From CAXQZU01 sp964228555 (GTDB lineage Bacteria > Planctomycetota > PLA2 > JAEUHO01), in the NCBI GenBank assembly GCA_964228555.1, contig CAXQZU010000035.1, positions 1-24,329 of the forward strand: a stretch of 24,329 nt of DNA, read 5' to 3'. Position numbers and translations under genes: made by a program. The notes beneath the pieces were generated by a model. It was given only the letters and a program-made list of their open reading frames with translations, did not search any database and was not told where the DNA came from. Numbering within the stretch: position 1 is the stretch's first letter; each line of letters opens with the position of its first letter. Shown one piece after another: positions 1-6,171 of this stretch.

Positions 1-220
1 GCGTCAAGCAATAAGCCCCAACCGATTGGGGATCTTCCGGGGCTCGCCCACAAGGGAAGGGATGGACGCTGGTGGGCCCTTCGACCGCGACCGTCCCGCG
101 CGCCAACCTTGGCGCACCTTGGTTGGATCGGATCGCATTCGGCCGGACTGCAGCGGGAGTCGGCAGGATGCTGGCGCGCACGCGGCCGCAAGCGCGCGTC
201 CCGGCGGGACCGCGTCCGGT

Positions 221-267
221 CGTTGCGGGGGGTCGCAACGCGCACAGTCAATCGCGCCCCGATTGAC
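221..267. repeat. Two adjacent perfect inverted repeats
   Basis: CGTTGCG (221-227) pairs with CGCAACG (234-240) across a 6-nt loop. Six bases later GTCAATCG (247-254) pairs with CGATTGAC (260-267) across a 5-nt loop. Both pairings are perfect. Back-to-back hairpins of this kind occur in structured RNAs and in protein-binding regions; nothing seen here decides between the two. Confidence 0.5.
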
Positions 268-428
268 CCGGCTGCCGAGGGGCCTCACGGCCCCGCTTCG
301 CGCCGCCGGGCGCGGCGGGGCGGCAGGGCCGGCCGGCTCACGGGTCACGCCCACCGCCCTGGGGCCGGCGCGGCGGTACCTCCGACCTGCGCCTTTGAGC
401 CCCCCACCCGGGACCGCACAACCAGCCT

Positions 429-447
429 CCCGAGGCCATTTCTAGCC
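429..447 (+). repeat. Dispersed 19-bp repeat, copy 1
   Basis: The sequence CCCGAGGCCATTTCTAGCC is identical at 956-974, and a diverged copy lies on the minus strand at 19550-19569. It has a small palindromic core, GAGGC and GCCTC, around an AT-rich centre. All three copies are intergenic, as expected for a REP-like element. Similarity to copy 3 extends about ten bases further right (CCTCCG followed by GGGGTC). Confidence 0.6.
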
Positions 448-667
448 TCCGAACGGGGTCCACGGCTGCACTCCAAGGCGTGCCTGGCTGGGCCTGCAGG
501 CGTGGCGGTGCCGGCCCTAGGCCGGCGCTCCCGAGCCTGTCCCGGGGTCTCGAAGGCGACCCGCCACAGCACGCGCCCACCCGGCCGCCAAGCCTCCGGG
601 GACCCGCCCACGCCGTGATTGAGGTCCCGGTCGCATGCCCGATTGACCCCGCGCAGCGCGGGCCGGG

Positions 668-697
668 GACCGGCCGCCGTCCTGCGATCGGCCGGTC
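668..697. repeat. Perfect 9-bp inverted repeat
   Basis: GACCGGCCG (668-676) and CGGCCGGTC (689-697) are perfect reverse complements separated by 12 bases. A second perfect 7-bp hairpin lies at 785-803 (TGGCCGC and GCGGCCA, 5-nt loop), and a 12-bp palindrome GCGAGGCCTCGC at 868-879. None is followed by a T-run, so they do not look like intrinsic terminators. Confidence 0.5.
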
Positions 698-955
698 GCA
701 CGGCGTGCGCGCGACACGGCCCCGCAGGGCGTGCTGGAGGCCGGGCGCGCAGGGTGCGAGCTGAGCGTGAGGTTGTGCGCATGCTGGCCGCTTCGCGCGG
801 CCAACCACGGGGTGCCCTCGAGAGCCCCGCGCGTTCACCACGCGCACCGTGCGAGGCTGCGCCCGGTGCGAGGCCTCGCGCGGCCCTGCGCACCCCGGAT
901 CCGCCACACGCGCAACGCCCGAAGGCCGCCTGGCAGGCCACCACGCGCCGCGCGC

Positions 956-974
956 CCCGAGGCCATTTCTAGCC
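956..974 (+). repeat. Dispersed 19-bp repeat, copy 2
   Basis: This is an exact direct repeat of 429-447. It lies about 20 bases beyond the stop codon of the prepilin peptidase gene, so it would sit in that operon's 3' untranslated region. The AGGC/GCCT arms could form a short hairpin, but there is no T-run that would make it a standard intrinsic terminator. Confidence 0.6.
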
Positions 975-994
975 TTCGCAGGGACTCTCGCGCC

Positions 995-2185
995 TCAGGG
1001 ACCGCCCAGCTGGCGCTGCACGAAGGCCGGCCAGGCCTCCGTCAACAGGTGCCGCAACCAGCCCCCGTCCAGCAGGGTGACGGCCCCTCCCAGCGCGAGG
1101 TAGGGCCCGAAGGGCAGGTACCGGTTGGAGAGCGCGAAGTAGTCGAACCAGTCGCGCGCCTCCTCCGTGAGGCCCAGCAGGCGCAGGCAGGCGCGGCCGT
1201 CGGGTCGCAGGGTCAGCTCGGCCGCGCCCTGCCAGGTGACGTCGGCGTCGAGCAGGACGCGGTTCTTGGGCAACGTGGCCACCACGCTCACCCGGCCGGC
1301 CACCCAGGCCGGCTCCCCCTCTGCAGGCCTCGACAGCACCAGCAGGTGGTCGCCGGGACCCGCATCGGTGCCCGAGGCTGGGGCGCGCTCGGTCCAGGCC
1401 CGCCCGGCCCGCGCCAGCAGCCGCGCGCCCGCATGCACCTGGAGGTCCAGCGGCTTGGGCCGGCCCCGACGCGCCAGCAGCACCATCCCGTGCACCACGC
1501 TGCCCAGCAAGCACGCCAGCACCAGGGCGTAGAAGACGCCCAGCGGGCCCGTGAAGGCCCCCACCAGCGCCAGCAGCTTGGCGTCACCGCCCCCCATCGC
1601 CTCCTTCTTGAAGGCCAGGCGCCCCAGCACCTGGATGCCCCAGATCACGAGGAAGCCCAGCAGCGCACCAGCACCGGCATGCAGCAGCTTGTTGAGGCCC
1701 GGCTTGAGGCCCTCGAACCACGCCCCCGGGTGCAGGGTGGTGAGCACGGCCAGCACCAGCCCGACGAGGATCCCGGGCTTCGTGATGGCGTCCGGGATCA
1801 GGCGGTGGTCGATGTCGATGAAGGTGACCGCCACCAGGGCAGCCAGCAGCAGTTGCACGGACACCGCGTCGGGCCAGGCCGGGTAGCGCCACGCTGCCAG
1901 CACGAACAGCAGGGCGGTGAGCCCCTCCACCAGCGGGTAGCGGGCCGAGATGGTGCCCCCGCACCCACGGCAGCGCGCCCGCAGCAGCAGCCACGCCAGC
2001 AGCGGCAGGTTCTCGAACCAGCGCAGGGACCGCTGGCAGTGCGGGCAGTGCGAGCCCGGCACCACGAGGCTCTCCTCCCGCGGGAGCCGCCAGATCACCA
2101 CGTTGAGGAAGGAGCCCACGCAGGCGCCCGCCACCCCCGCCACCACGAGCCAGAACAGCGGGGGCACCGCGCTGGGATCCGTCAT
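995..2185 (-). CDS. Prepilin peptidase (type IV leader peptidase, A24 family)
   Basis: This integral inner-membrane aspartic protease would cleave, and often N-methylate, type IV pilin-like or type II secretion pseudopilin precursors. The 396-aa product shows the family order: an N-terminal domain with GSFLNVVIWRLPR near residue 24, two CxxC pairs (C47/C50 and C72/C75) typical of bifunctional enzymes, the first active-site region DIDHRLIPD (D124/D126 area) and the second, GGGD with D201. Hydrophobic segments alternate throughout. It is longer than usual because residues about 240-352 form a mostly polar, beta-like insertion before the last membrane segment (RYLPFGPYLALGG). It is the last gene of a three-gene operon, 27 nt after the acetyltransferase stop. 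The ATG start directly precedes the conserved N-terminal region. No pilin gene is in the window. Confidence 0.9.
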   Translation of the reverse strand: MTDPSAVPPLFWLVVAGVAGACVGSFLNVVIWRLPREESLVVPGSHCPHCQRSLRWFENLPLLAWLLLRARCRGCGGTISARYPLVEGLTALLFVLAAWRYPAWPDAVSVQLLLAALVAVTFIDIDHRLIPDAITKPGILVGLVLAVLTTLHPGAWFEGLKPGLNKLLHAGAGALLGFLVIWGIQVLGRLAFKKEAMGGGDAKLLALVGAFTGPLGVFYALVLACLLGSVVHGMVLLARRGRPKPLDLQVHAGARLLARAGRAWTERAPASGTDAGPGDHLLVLSRPAEGEPAWVAGRVSVVATLPKNRVLLDADVTWQGAAELTLRPDGRACLRLLGLTEEARDWFDYFALSNRYLPFGPYLALGGAVTLLDGGWLRHLLTEAWPAFVQRQLGGP

Positions 2186-2212
2186 CGGGCGGGCTTCGCC
2201 AGGGACAGGGGC

Positions 2213-2806
2213 CTAGCGCGCACGGTCCAGGCCCCCATCCGGCCGGCCCGTGTAGGTGGCGCCGCAGCGGGCACAAGCCAGGGCCCCGGTGGGCAGCCGC
2301 TCTCCGCAGTCGCAGGCGTGGCCCACCCGACGGGCCGGATTGCCCATCACCAGCCCTCGCGGCGGCACGTCGCGCGTCACCACGGCCCCCGCCGCCACGA
2401 AGGCGGCCTCGCCCAGGGTCACGCCGCAGACGATGGTGGCGTTGCAGCCGATGGTCACGCGCGCGCCCACCCGCGTGGGCGCGAACTCGCCCCGGCGGGA
2501 GACATGGGCGCGGGGGTGGCGCACGTTGGTGAACGCCGCATGGGGACCCACGAACACCTCGTCCCCCAGCGTGACGCCCTCGTAGACCGAGACATGGTTC
2601 TGGATCTTGCAGCCGGCCCCGATCACCACGCCCGGGCCCACGTAGCCGCCCTGCCCCAGCGAGGTGCCCGCGCCCAGCCGGGCCCCGGCACACACATGCG
2701 AGAAGTGCCACACCCGCACGCCCGGGCCCAGCTCGGCCCCCGGGTCGACGACGGCCGTGGGATGCACCACCGCAGGGCCCGACGGCGGCTTGGAGGGCTG
2801 GGTCAT
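2213..2806 (-). CDS. Left-handed beta-helix N-acetyltransferase (WbpD/WlbB-like)
   Basis: The 197-aa product is built of hexapeptide repeats starting at about residue 14 (HPTAVVDPGAELGPGVRVWHF), typical of trimeric acyl-CoA-dependent sugar acetyltransferases. The pattern W-H-F-S-H-V, GCKIQNHVSVYEGV, GPHAAFTNVRHPRA and GNPARRVG closely follows enzymes that N-acetylate UDP-3-amino-glucuronate or related amino sugars for surface polysaccharides. The last 30 residues carry a small cysteine ribbon (CDCGERL, then CARCG), also common in this subfamily. The ATG overlaps the TGA of the upstream PilZ gene (ATGA, 2803-2806), implying translational coupling. The exact sugar substrate cannot be read from the sequence. 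The frame stays open far upstream, but that extension is low-complexity shadow and is excluded. Confidence 0.85.
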   Translation of the reverse strand: MTQPSKPPSGPAVVHPTAVVDPGAELGPGVRVWHFSHVCAGARLGAGTSLGQGGYVGPGVVIGAGCKIQNHVSVYEGVTLGDEVFVGPHAAFTNVRHPRAHVSRRGEFAPTRVGARVTIGCNATIVCGVTLGEAAFVAAGAVVTRDVPPRGLVMGNPARRVGHACDCGERLPTGALACARCGATYTGRPDGGLDRAR

Positions 2807-3177
2807 GCGACCTCCGAGGCCACGAACAGCAGCAAGAGGGCCACCTGGTCGCGCGTCAGCTCCGGGAAGAACACGCCCGTGTCCCACGCCTGCACGGGCA
2901 CCGTCTGGGCGCCGGCCGGGGCGGGGCTGCGCCGGGACCACACCACCACGCCGCGCAGGCGCAGCAGCACGTCCTTGTCGCGCCCGATGCGGGCAGCGGG
3001 CAGCTCGATGTCCACCTCGACCTGGGTCATCGGCGCCAAGGGCCGGGCGCAACGCATGCGCAGGCCCGACTCCGACAGGTCCAGCAGGTCGAAGGGCTCG
3101 TGGCGGCGGTCGGGGCCCCGCATCAGGCACGGCAGGCTGGCGTGCACGCGACGGTGCTTGCGGCGTTCCGCGGACAC
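2803..3177 (-). CDS. PilZ-domain protein, putative c-di-GMP receptor
   Basis: This is a 124-aa single-domain protein. Near the N terminus it has RRKHRRVHASLP, which supplies the RxxxR c-di-GMP-binding motif, and DLSESG about 22 residues later supplies the D/NxSxxG motif. Beta-strand-like segments follow, ending in a hydrophobic helix (QVALLLLFVASEVA). PilZ proteins bind cyclic di-GMP and adjust motility, pili or polysaccharide export. The GTG start at 3177 was chosen because an AGGAGG lies just upstream and the domain begins there; the longer open frame upstream has no domain. It heads an operon with a sugar acetyltransferase and a prepilin peptidase, both plausible c-di-GMP-linked surface functions. 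Confidence 0.8.
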   Translation of the reverse strand: MSAERRKHRRVHASLPCLMRGPDRRHEPFDLLDLSESGLRMRCARPLAPMTQVEVDIELPAARIGRDKDVLLRLRGVVVWSRRSPAPAGAQTVPVQAWDTGVFFPELTRDQVALLLLFVASEVA

Positions 3178-3478
3178 GGGGCCTCCTGCCGTCGGGTGCC
3201 CAGCGCAGGCCGGCGCCGGGCTGTCTGCCCCCAAGGCTACCGTCCCCCTGCGGCCGTGCCCACGAAGCAGGCAACGCCGCGCCGTTGGGCGTGGGCCCGG
3301 GGGTGCGGGGACCTGACCGTGGGGTGGGCCGCGATTCCGGGATCCGGCGAAACCGGCCCCGCGCGTGGCGCGAGGCGGCAGCGCCGGGACGCCTGCCGGT
3401 GTTCGGCGGGCCTGGCTGCGTCGCCGACCCACGACGCACGCTGGACCGGCCCGAGGGGTCATGGTCTGGAGTGTTCCC
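3178..3478. other. Divergent intergenic region between PilZ operon and ssb
   Basis: This 301-bp spacer must hold the promoters of both the PilZ operon (minus) and ssb (plus). It is extremely GC-rich, and I see no convincing -10/-35 pair, operator or small gene. The AGGAGG near 3182-3187 (minus) is the PilZ ribosome-binding site. GGAG at 3467-3470 serves ssb. Confidence 0.5.
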
Positions 3479-3964
3479 GTGGCGAATCTCAACAAGGTCA
3501 TGCTCATCGGCCGCCTGACGCGCGATCCCGAGAGCCGTTCCATCAAGAGCGGCTCGGCCGTCGTCAACTTCGGCATGGCCGTCAACCGCACCTACACGAA
3601 GCAGGAGAGCGGCGAGCGCGTCGAGGAGACCTGCTTCCTCGACCTCGAGGCGTGGGGCCGCCAGGGCGAGACCATCGCTCGCTACATGAAGAAGGGCAGC
3701 CAGATCTACGTGGAGGGCCGCCTCAAGCTCGACACGTGGGAGAAGGACGGGCAGAAGCAGAGCAAGCTGCGCATCGTGGTCGAGAACTTCCAGTTCCTCG
3801 ACAGCCGCGGTGGCGGGGGCGAGGGTGGCGAGGCTGGCGAGGGCGGCGGCGGCCGTCGCTCGTCGGGCCGTCCCCCGGCGCGCGGGGGTGGCGGCGGCAA
3901 CGCGCCCGTCGGCGACACGCCGCAGGACGACTACCCGCAGGGCGGCGACGACATCCCGTTCTAG
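3479..3964 (+). CDS. ssb: Single-stranded DNA-binding protein
   Basis: SSB coats single-stranded DNA in replication, repair and recombination and recruits partners through its acidic tail. The product (161 aa) begins VANLNKVMLIGRLTRDPE, the classic OB-fold start, continues with AVNFGMAVNR-like strands and IYVEGRLKLDTWEKDGQ, and ends in DDIPF, the conserved C-terminal partner-binding tip. Between them lies a Gly/Arg-rich flexible linker of about 55 residues. The GTG at 3479 is preferred because GGAG sits 8 nt upstream and the protein then starts exactly where the family does; an in-frame ATG at 3461 would add six residues. The gene is monocistronic here, not beside rpsF/rpsR as in many bacteria. 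Confidence 0.95.
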   Translation: MANLNKVMLIGRLTRDPESRSIKSGSAVVNFGMAVNRTYTKQESGERVEETCFLDLEAWGRQGETIARYMKKGSQIYVEGRLKLDTWEKDGQKQSKLRIVVENFQFLDSRGGGGEGGEAGEGGGGRRSSGRPPARGGGGGNAPVGDTPQDDYPQGGDDIPF

Positions 3965-4309
3965 CCGTTCTAGGCGCATTCCCCGGGCGGCGAGCCGGGC
4001 TCGTGCCCACTCGCGCGCCGCGGGAGGTGCGTGCTCCGGTGCGCGCCCCGGGAGGGGCCGCGTCCGGGCCCCGCCCAGCGCCGCCCCCGACGCCTCGTGC
4101 CCCCCGGGCCGCACCGTCCCGTGACGAGGCCGCCTCGCGCGCGTGTCCACCGGGGCGCACCCGCGCCCGTGCACGCGTGCGTGCACGGGCACGCGCCCCT
4201 CACGCGCGCTTCCCTAGGGAGGCAGGCACCGCAGCCCCCCACCGGGGCCGCCGCGGCCTGCTGCGACCGAGGCCTGGTGGGCCCGTCGCGGCTCCTCCCT
4301 GGAGCAGAC
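3965..4309. other. Gene-free spacer downstream of ssb
   Basis: This 345-bp stretch has no gene I can support. It holds a striking palindrome (4165-4190) and is rich in alternating GC/GT/CA steps. The last ten bases carry GGAG (4301-4304), the ribosome-binding site of the next gene. No T-run-tailed terminator for ssb is evident. Confidence 0.5.
4165..4190. repeat. Near-perfect 26-bp palindrome with alternating purine-pyrimidine core
   Basis: GCCCGTGCACGC (4165-4176) and GCGTGCACGGGC (4179-4190) are perfect 12-bp reverse complements separated by only GT. Positions 4168-4187 alternate strictly pyrimidine and purine, a pattern that can adopt Z-DNA, and the arms could extrude a cruciform or bind a dimeric protein. 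It lies 201 bp after the ssb stop and 119 bp before the next start codon. There is no T-run, so a simple intrinsic terminator is unlikely. Confidence 0.7.
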
Positions 4310-4753
4310 ATGCTGATCGAAGACATCCCCCTGCCCTTCATCGTCGTGGTGCGCGAGATCCCGATGATGAGCACGTGCTTCCACGACGTCGAGGACATCG
4401 CCCGCGAGGCGCAAGCCCTCCTGGACATCGCCCAGTGCCCGTGCCCCCCGCTGCAGACGGTGAGCGAGGCACTACGCATCCTCTGCATCGGCACGCCCTA
4501 CATGTACGTGAGCAAGAGCCACTGGTCGGCCTCGCAGGCCAAGCACATCGGCGACCTCTTCGGCCTGATGGCCCTCGAGACGGTGCTCACGATGGCGCAG
4601 CGCGAGGGCTGGCCCATGCACGGGCTGGCGCCCCGCGACGCCTCCGAGGGCGCGACCGCGCCCAGCGCAGAGGACCGGGTGTGGAGGCTCATGGGCGATG
4701 CGCGCGACTGGCTGCACGGCATGCCGCAACCCGCCGCGACGGGCCGTGACTAG
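4310..4753 (+). CDS. Hypothetical protein, 147 aa
   Basis: I do not recognise this protein. The ATG is preceded by GGAG at a 5-nt spacing, and codon use matches the high-GC neighbours, so the gene is probably real. The N-terminal half mixes beta-like hydrophobic stretches (IPLPFIVVVREIP) with a helix (DVEDIAREAQALLDIAQ); the middle has HWSASQAKHIGDLFGLMALETVLTMAQREGW, likely helical; the tail is polar. Three Cys lie within residues 23-45 but not in a clear metal motif. There is no signal peptide or membrane segment. Its TAG stop shares the tetranucleotide CTAG with the stop of pgi on the other strand. Confidence 0.7.
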   Translation: MLIEDIPLPFIVVVREIPMMSTCFHDVEDIAREAQALLDIAQCPCPPLQTVSEALRILCIGTPYMYVSKSHWSASQAKHIGDLFGLMALETVLTMAQREGWPMHGLAPRDASEGATAPSAEDRVWRLMGDARDWLHGMPQPAATGRD

Positions 4754-6090
4754 CGCGTGATCCGCCGCGGCCGGGCGCGCGACGCCTCCATCTCGGAGGC
4801 CAGCGCGCCCGGCTGCCCCAGCAGGCGGGCCAGCGCGGCCTGCTTGCCGAAGGCCACGGCGGGCTGGTCGAAGGCATCCACGCCCATCATCTGGGCCCAC
4901 GTCGCCACCATCACCTCGAGCGTGAGCAGCAGCGCACCCACGCTGGCCGGGCCCGCGTCGGCCAGCTGGATCGTCAGCACGGGCCGGCCCGCACGCGCCA
5001 GCGCATGCGCCGTGGCCTCCTGCTCGGCGCGCAGCACCTGCGCGAGCGACTGCCCGCCCACCGGGGTGAGCTCCTCGCCGCCACGCGGCACCACCGGGTC
5101 GGCGCTGCCCAGGCTGCCCGCGCCCACCATCACGACCAGCTTGTCGTCGGGGCCCTCCAGCAGCAGCTGCAGCAGGCTGTGCTGGTCGGCCGGCCCGCTG
5201 GCCGCCAGCGGCGTGACGCCCACGGGGCCGCGAGGCGAGGCCTTGCCGAGGCTCTCGGCCATCAGCTGCACCCACCACGGGCCCAGCGGGCGCAGCGCCT
5301 CGCCGTAAGGCCACAGCACCGCCACGCTGCGGCCCGCCGAGGCCGCCTGCTGGTGCGCCATCGCCAGCGCCAGTGCCGGGTTGCGGTCGGGCTCCTCGCG
5401 CAGGCAGCGCTCGAGGGCCTGCGCCGCGCCGCGCAAGGGCTCGCGCGGATCCAGCCCCAGCAACGCAGCCGGCAGCAAGCCCACCGCGCACAGCGCCGAG
5501 AAGCGCCCGCCCACGCCGGCAGGCACGCCGAAGCAGGCATAGCCCTTGCGCGTGGCCCGCTCGCGCAACGGGTTGGGCTCCTCGTCGCACACCACGGCGA
5601 TGCGCTCGTGCGCGCGTGCGCCCAGCGCCCGCTCCATCCACGCCTCGGCCACGAGGAAGGTGGCCGCCGTCTCCAGCGTGGTGCCGCTCTTGGACACCGC
5701 GAGCACCAGCGTGCGCCCCGGCCGGCACGTCTGCAGCAGGAAGGACAGGCGCGCCGGGTCCACCGTGTCCACCACGTGCAGCCGCGGGCCGCTGGGGCCC
5801 CGCGGCACCAGCGCGCCGAACAGCGAGGCCGAGAGCGCCGAGCCGCCGATCCCCAGCAGCAGGATGTCGTCGAAGGGCGGCGTGGCGCTGCGCCAGGCCG
5901 ACACCTCCTCGGCCAGGTCCATCCGGCGCGGCAGGCCCAACCAGCCCAGCCCGCCGGCCTCGCGCGCGGCCCGCACCCGCTGCAGGGCGGCCCGGCCTGC
6001 CTCGGCCGCGGCCGCCAGTCCCGCCACGGGCAGGCCACGGCCTGCGCCCAGCGCGTCGTCGTAGGCGAAGGTGAGGTCCACCTCGAGCAT
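4750..6090 (-). CDS. pgi: Glucose-6-phosphate isomerase
   Basis: This cytoplasmic enzyme interconverts glucose-6-phosphate and fructose-6-phosphate in glycolysis and gluconeogenesis. The 446-aa product has the double SIS-domain layout: GIGGSALSA near residue 80, the phosphate-binding SKSGTTLET (133-141), GGRFSAL (194-200), the catalytic-glutamate segment LMAESLGK (E279), the histidine in DQHSLLQLLLEGP (H304) and the C-terminal lysine in AFGKQ (K416). The length fits the shorter bacterial class. There is no Shine-Dalgarno; a TAGGCT hexamer ends 6 nt before the ATG, suggesting a leaderless transcript. It is divergent from the acyl-CoA synthetase gene (81-bp gap) and convergent with the 147-aa gene, sharing CTAG as stop. 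Confidence 0.95.
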   Translation of the reverse strand: MLEVDLTFAYDDALGAGRGLPVAGLAAAAEAGRAALQRVRAAREAGGLGWLGLPRRMDLAEEVSAWRSATPPFDDILLLGIGGSALSASLFGALVPRGPSGPRLHVVDTVDPARLSFLLQTCRPGRTLVLAVSKSGTTLETAATFLVAEAWMERALGARAHERIAVVCDEEPNPLRERATRKGYACFGVPAGVGGRFSALCAVGLLPAALLGLDPREPLRGAAQALERCLREEPDRNPALALAMAHQQAASAGRSVAVLWPYGEALRPLGPWWVQLMAESLGKASPRGPVGVTPLAASGPADQHSLLQLLLEGPDDKLVVMVGAGSLGSADPVVPRGGEELTPVGGQSLAQVLRAEQEATAHALARAGRPVLTIQLADAGPASVGALLLTLEVMVATWAQMMGVDAFDQPAVAFGKQAALARLLGQPGALASEMEASRARPRRITR

Positions 6091-6096
6091 GCGCGC

Positions 6097-6102
6097 AGCC
6101 TA
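6097..6102 (-). promoter_or_regulatory. -10-like hexamer of pgi (possible leaderless promoter)
   Basis: On the minus strand the sequence reads TAGGCT, six bases, then ATG. A TANNNT box at this distance would place the transcription start at or next to the A of the start codon. No clear -35 and no Shine-Dalgarno are present. Confidence 0.35.
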
Positions 6103-6158
6103 CGGCGGGCGCGGCGGTGGCGCCATGTCCCCGTGCGCACCGCGCAGGCCGTGCGGCG

Positions 6159-6164
6159 TATGCT
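6159..6164 (+). promoter_or_regulatory. -10-like hexamer of the acyl-CoA synthetase gene
   Basis: TATGCT is followed by seven bases and the ATG at 6172. There is no Shine-Dalgarno, which favours a leaderless transcript. The box sits in the loop of a small inverted repeat, GCGGCG (6153-6158) and CGCCGC (6166-6171). A -35 element is not evident. Confidence 0.35.
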
Positions 6165-6171
6165 CCGCCGC

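Larger units (their letters stand above)
1..994. other. Gene-free, hairpin-rich GC segment
   Basis: No convincing gene is seen here. The open frames on both strands are short, overlapping, rich in Arg/Ala/Gly/Pro and show no motif, as expected for random translation of very GC-rich DNA. The stretch contains many perfect short inverted repeats (16-31, 221-240, 247-267, 668-697, 785-803, 868-879) and two exact copies of a 19-bp repeat (429-447 and 956-974). The sequence CGATTGACC recurs at 260-268 and 640-648. The right end abuts the stop codon of the prepilin peptidase gene on the minus strand. It could be a structured RNA, a decayed repeat array or simply a long intergenic region. Confidence 0.6.

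Noticed and set aside
26..445. 139-codon frame in the left gene-free segment
   Set aside because: It has no motif, a random-looking composition, and other frames of similar length overlap it.
731..3316. 861-codon open frame on the plus strand across the pilus/PilZ operon
   Set aside because: It is antisense to three well-supported minus-strand genes, is rich in Arg/His/Gln/Gly and has no motif. Long antisense frames are expected at this GC.
3991..4003. Small hairpin CGAGC-CGG-GCTCG after ssb as a terminator
   Set aside because: Only a 5-bp stem and no following T-run.
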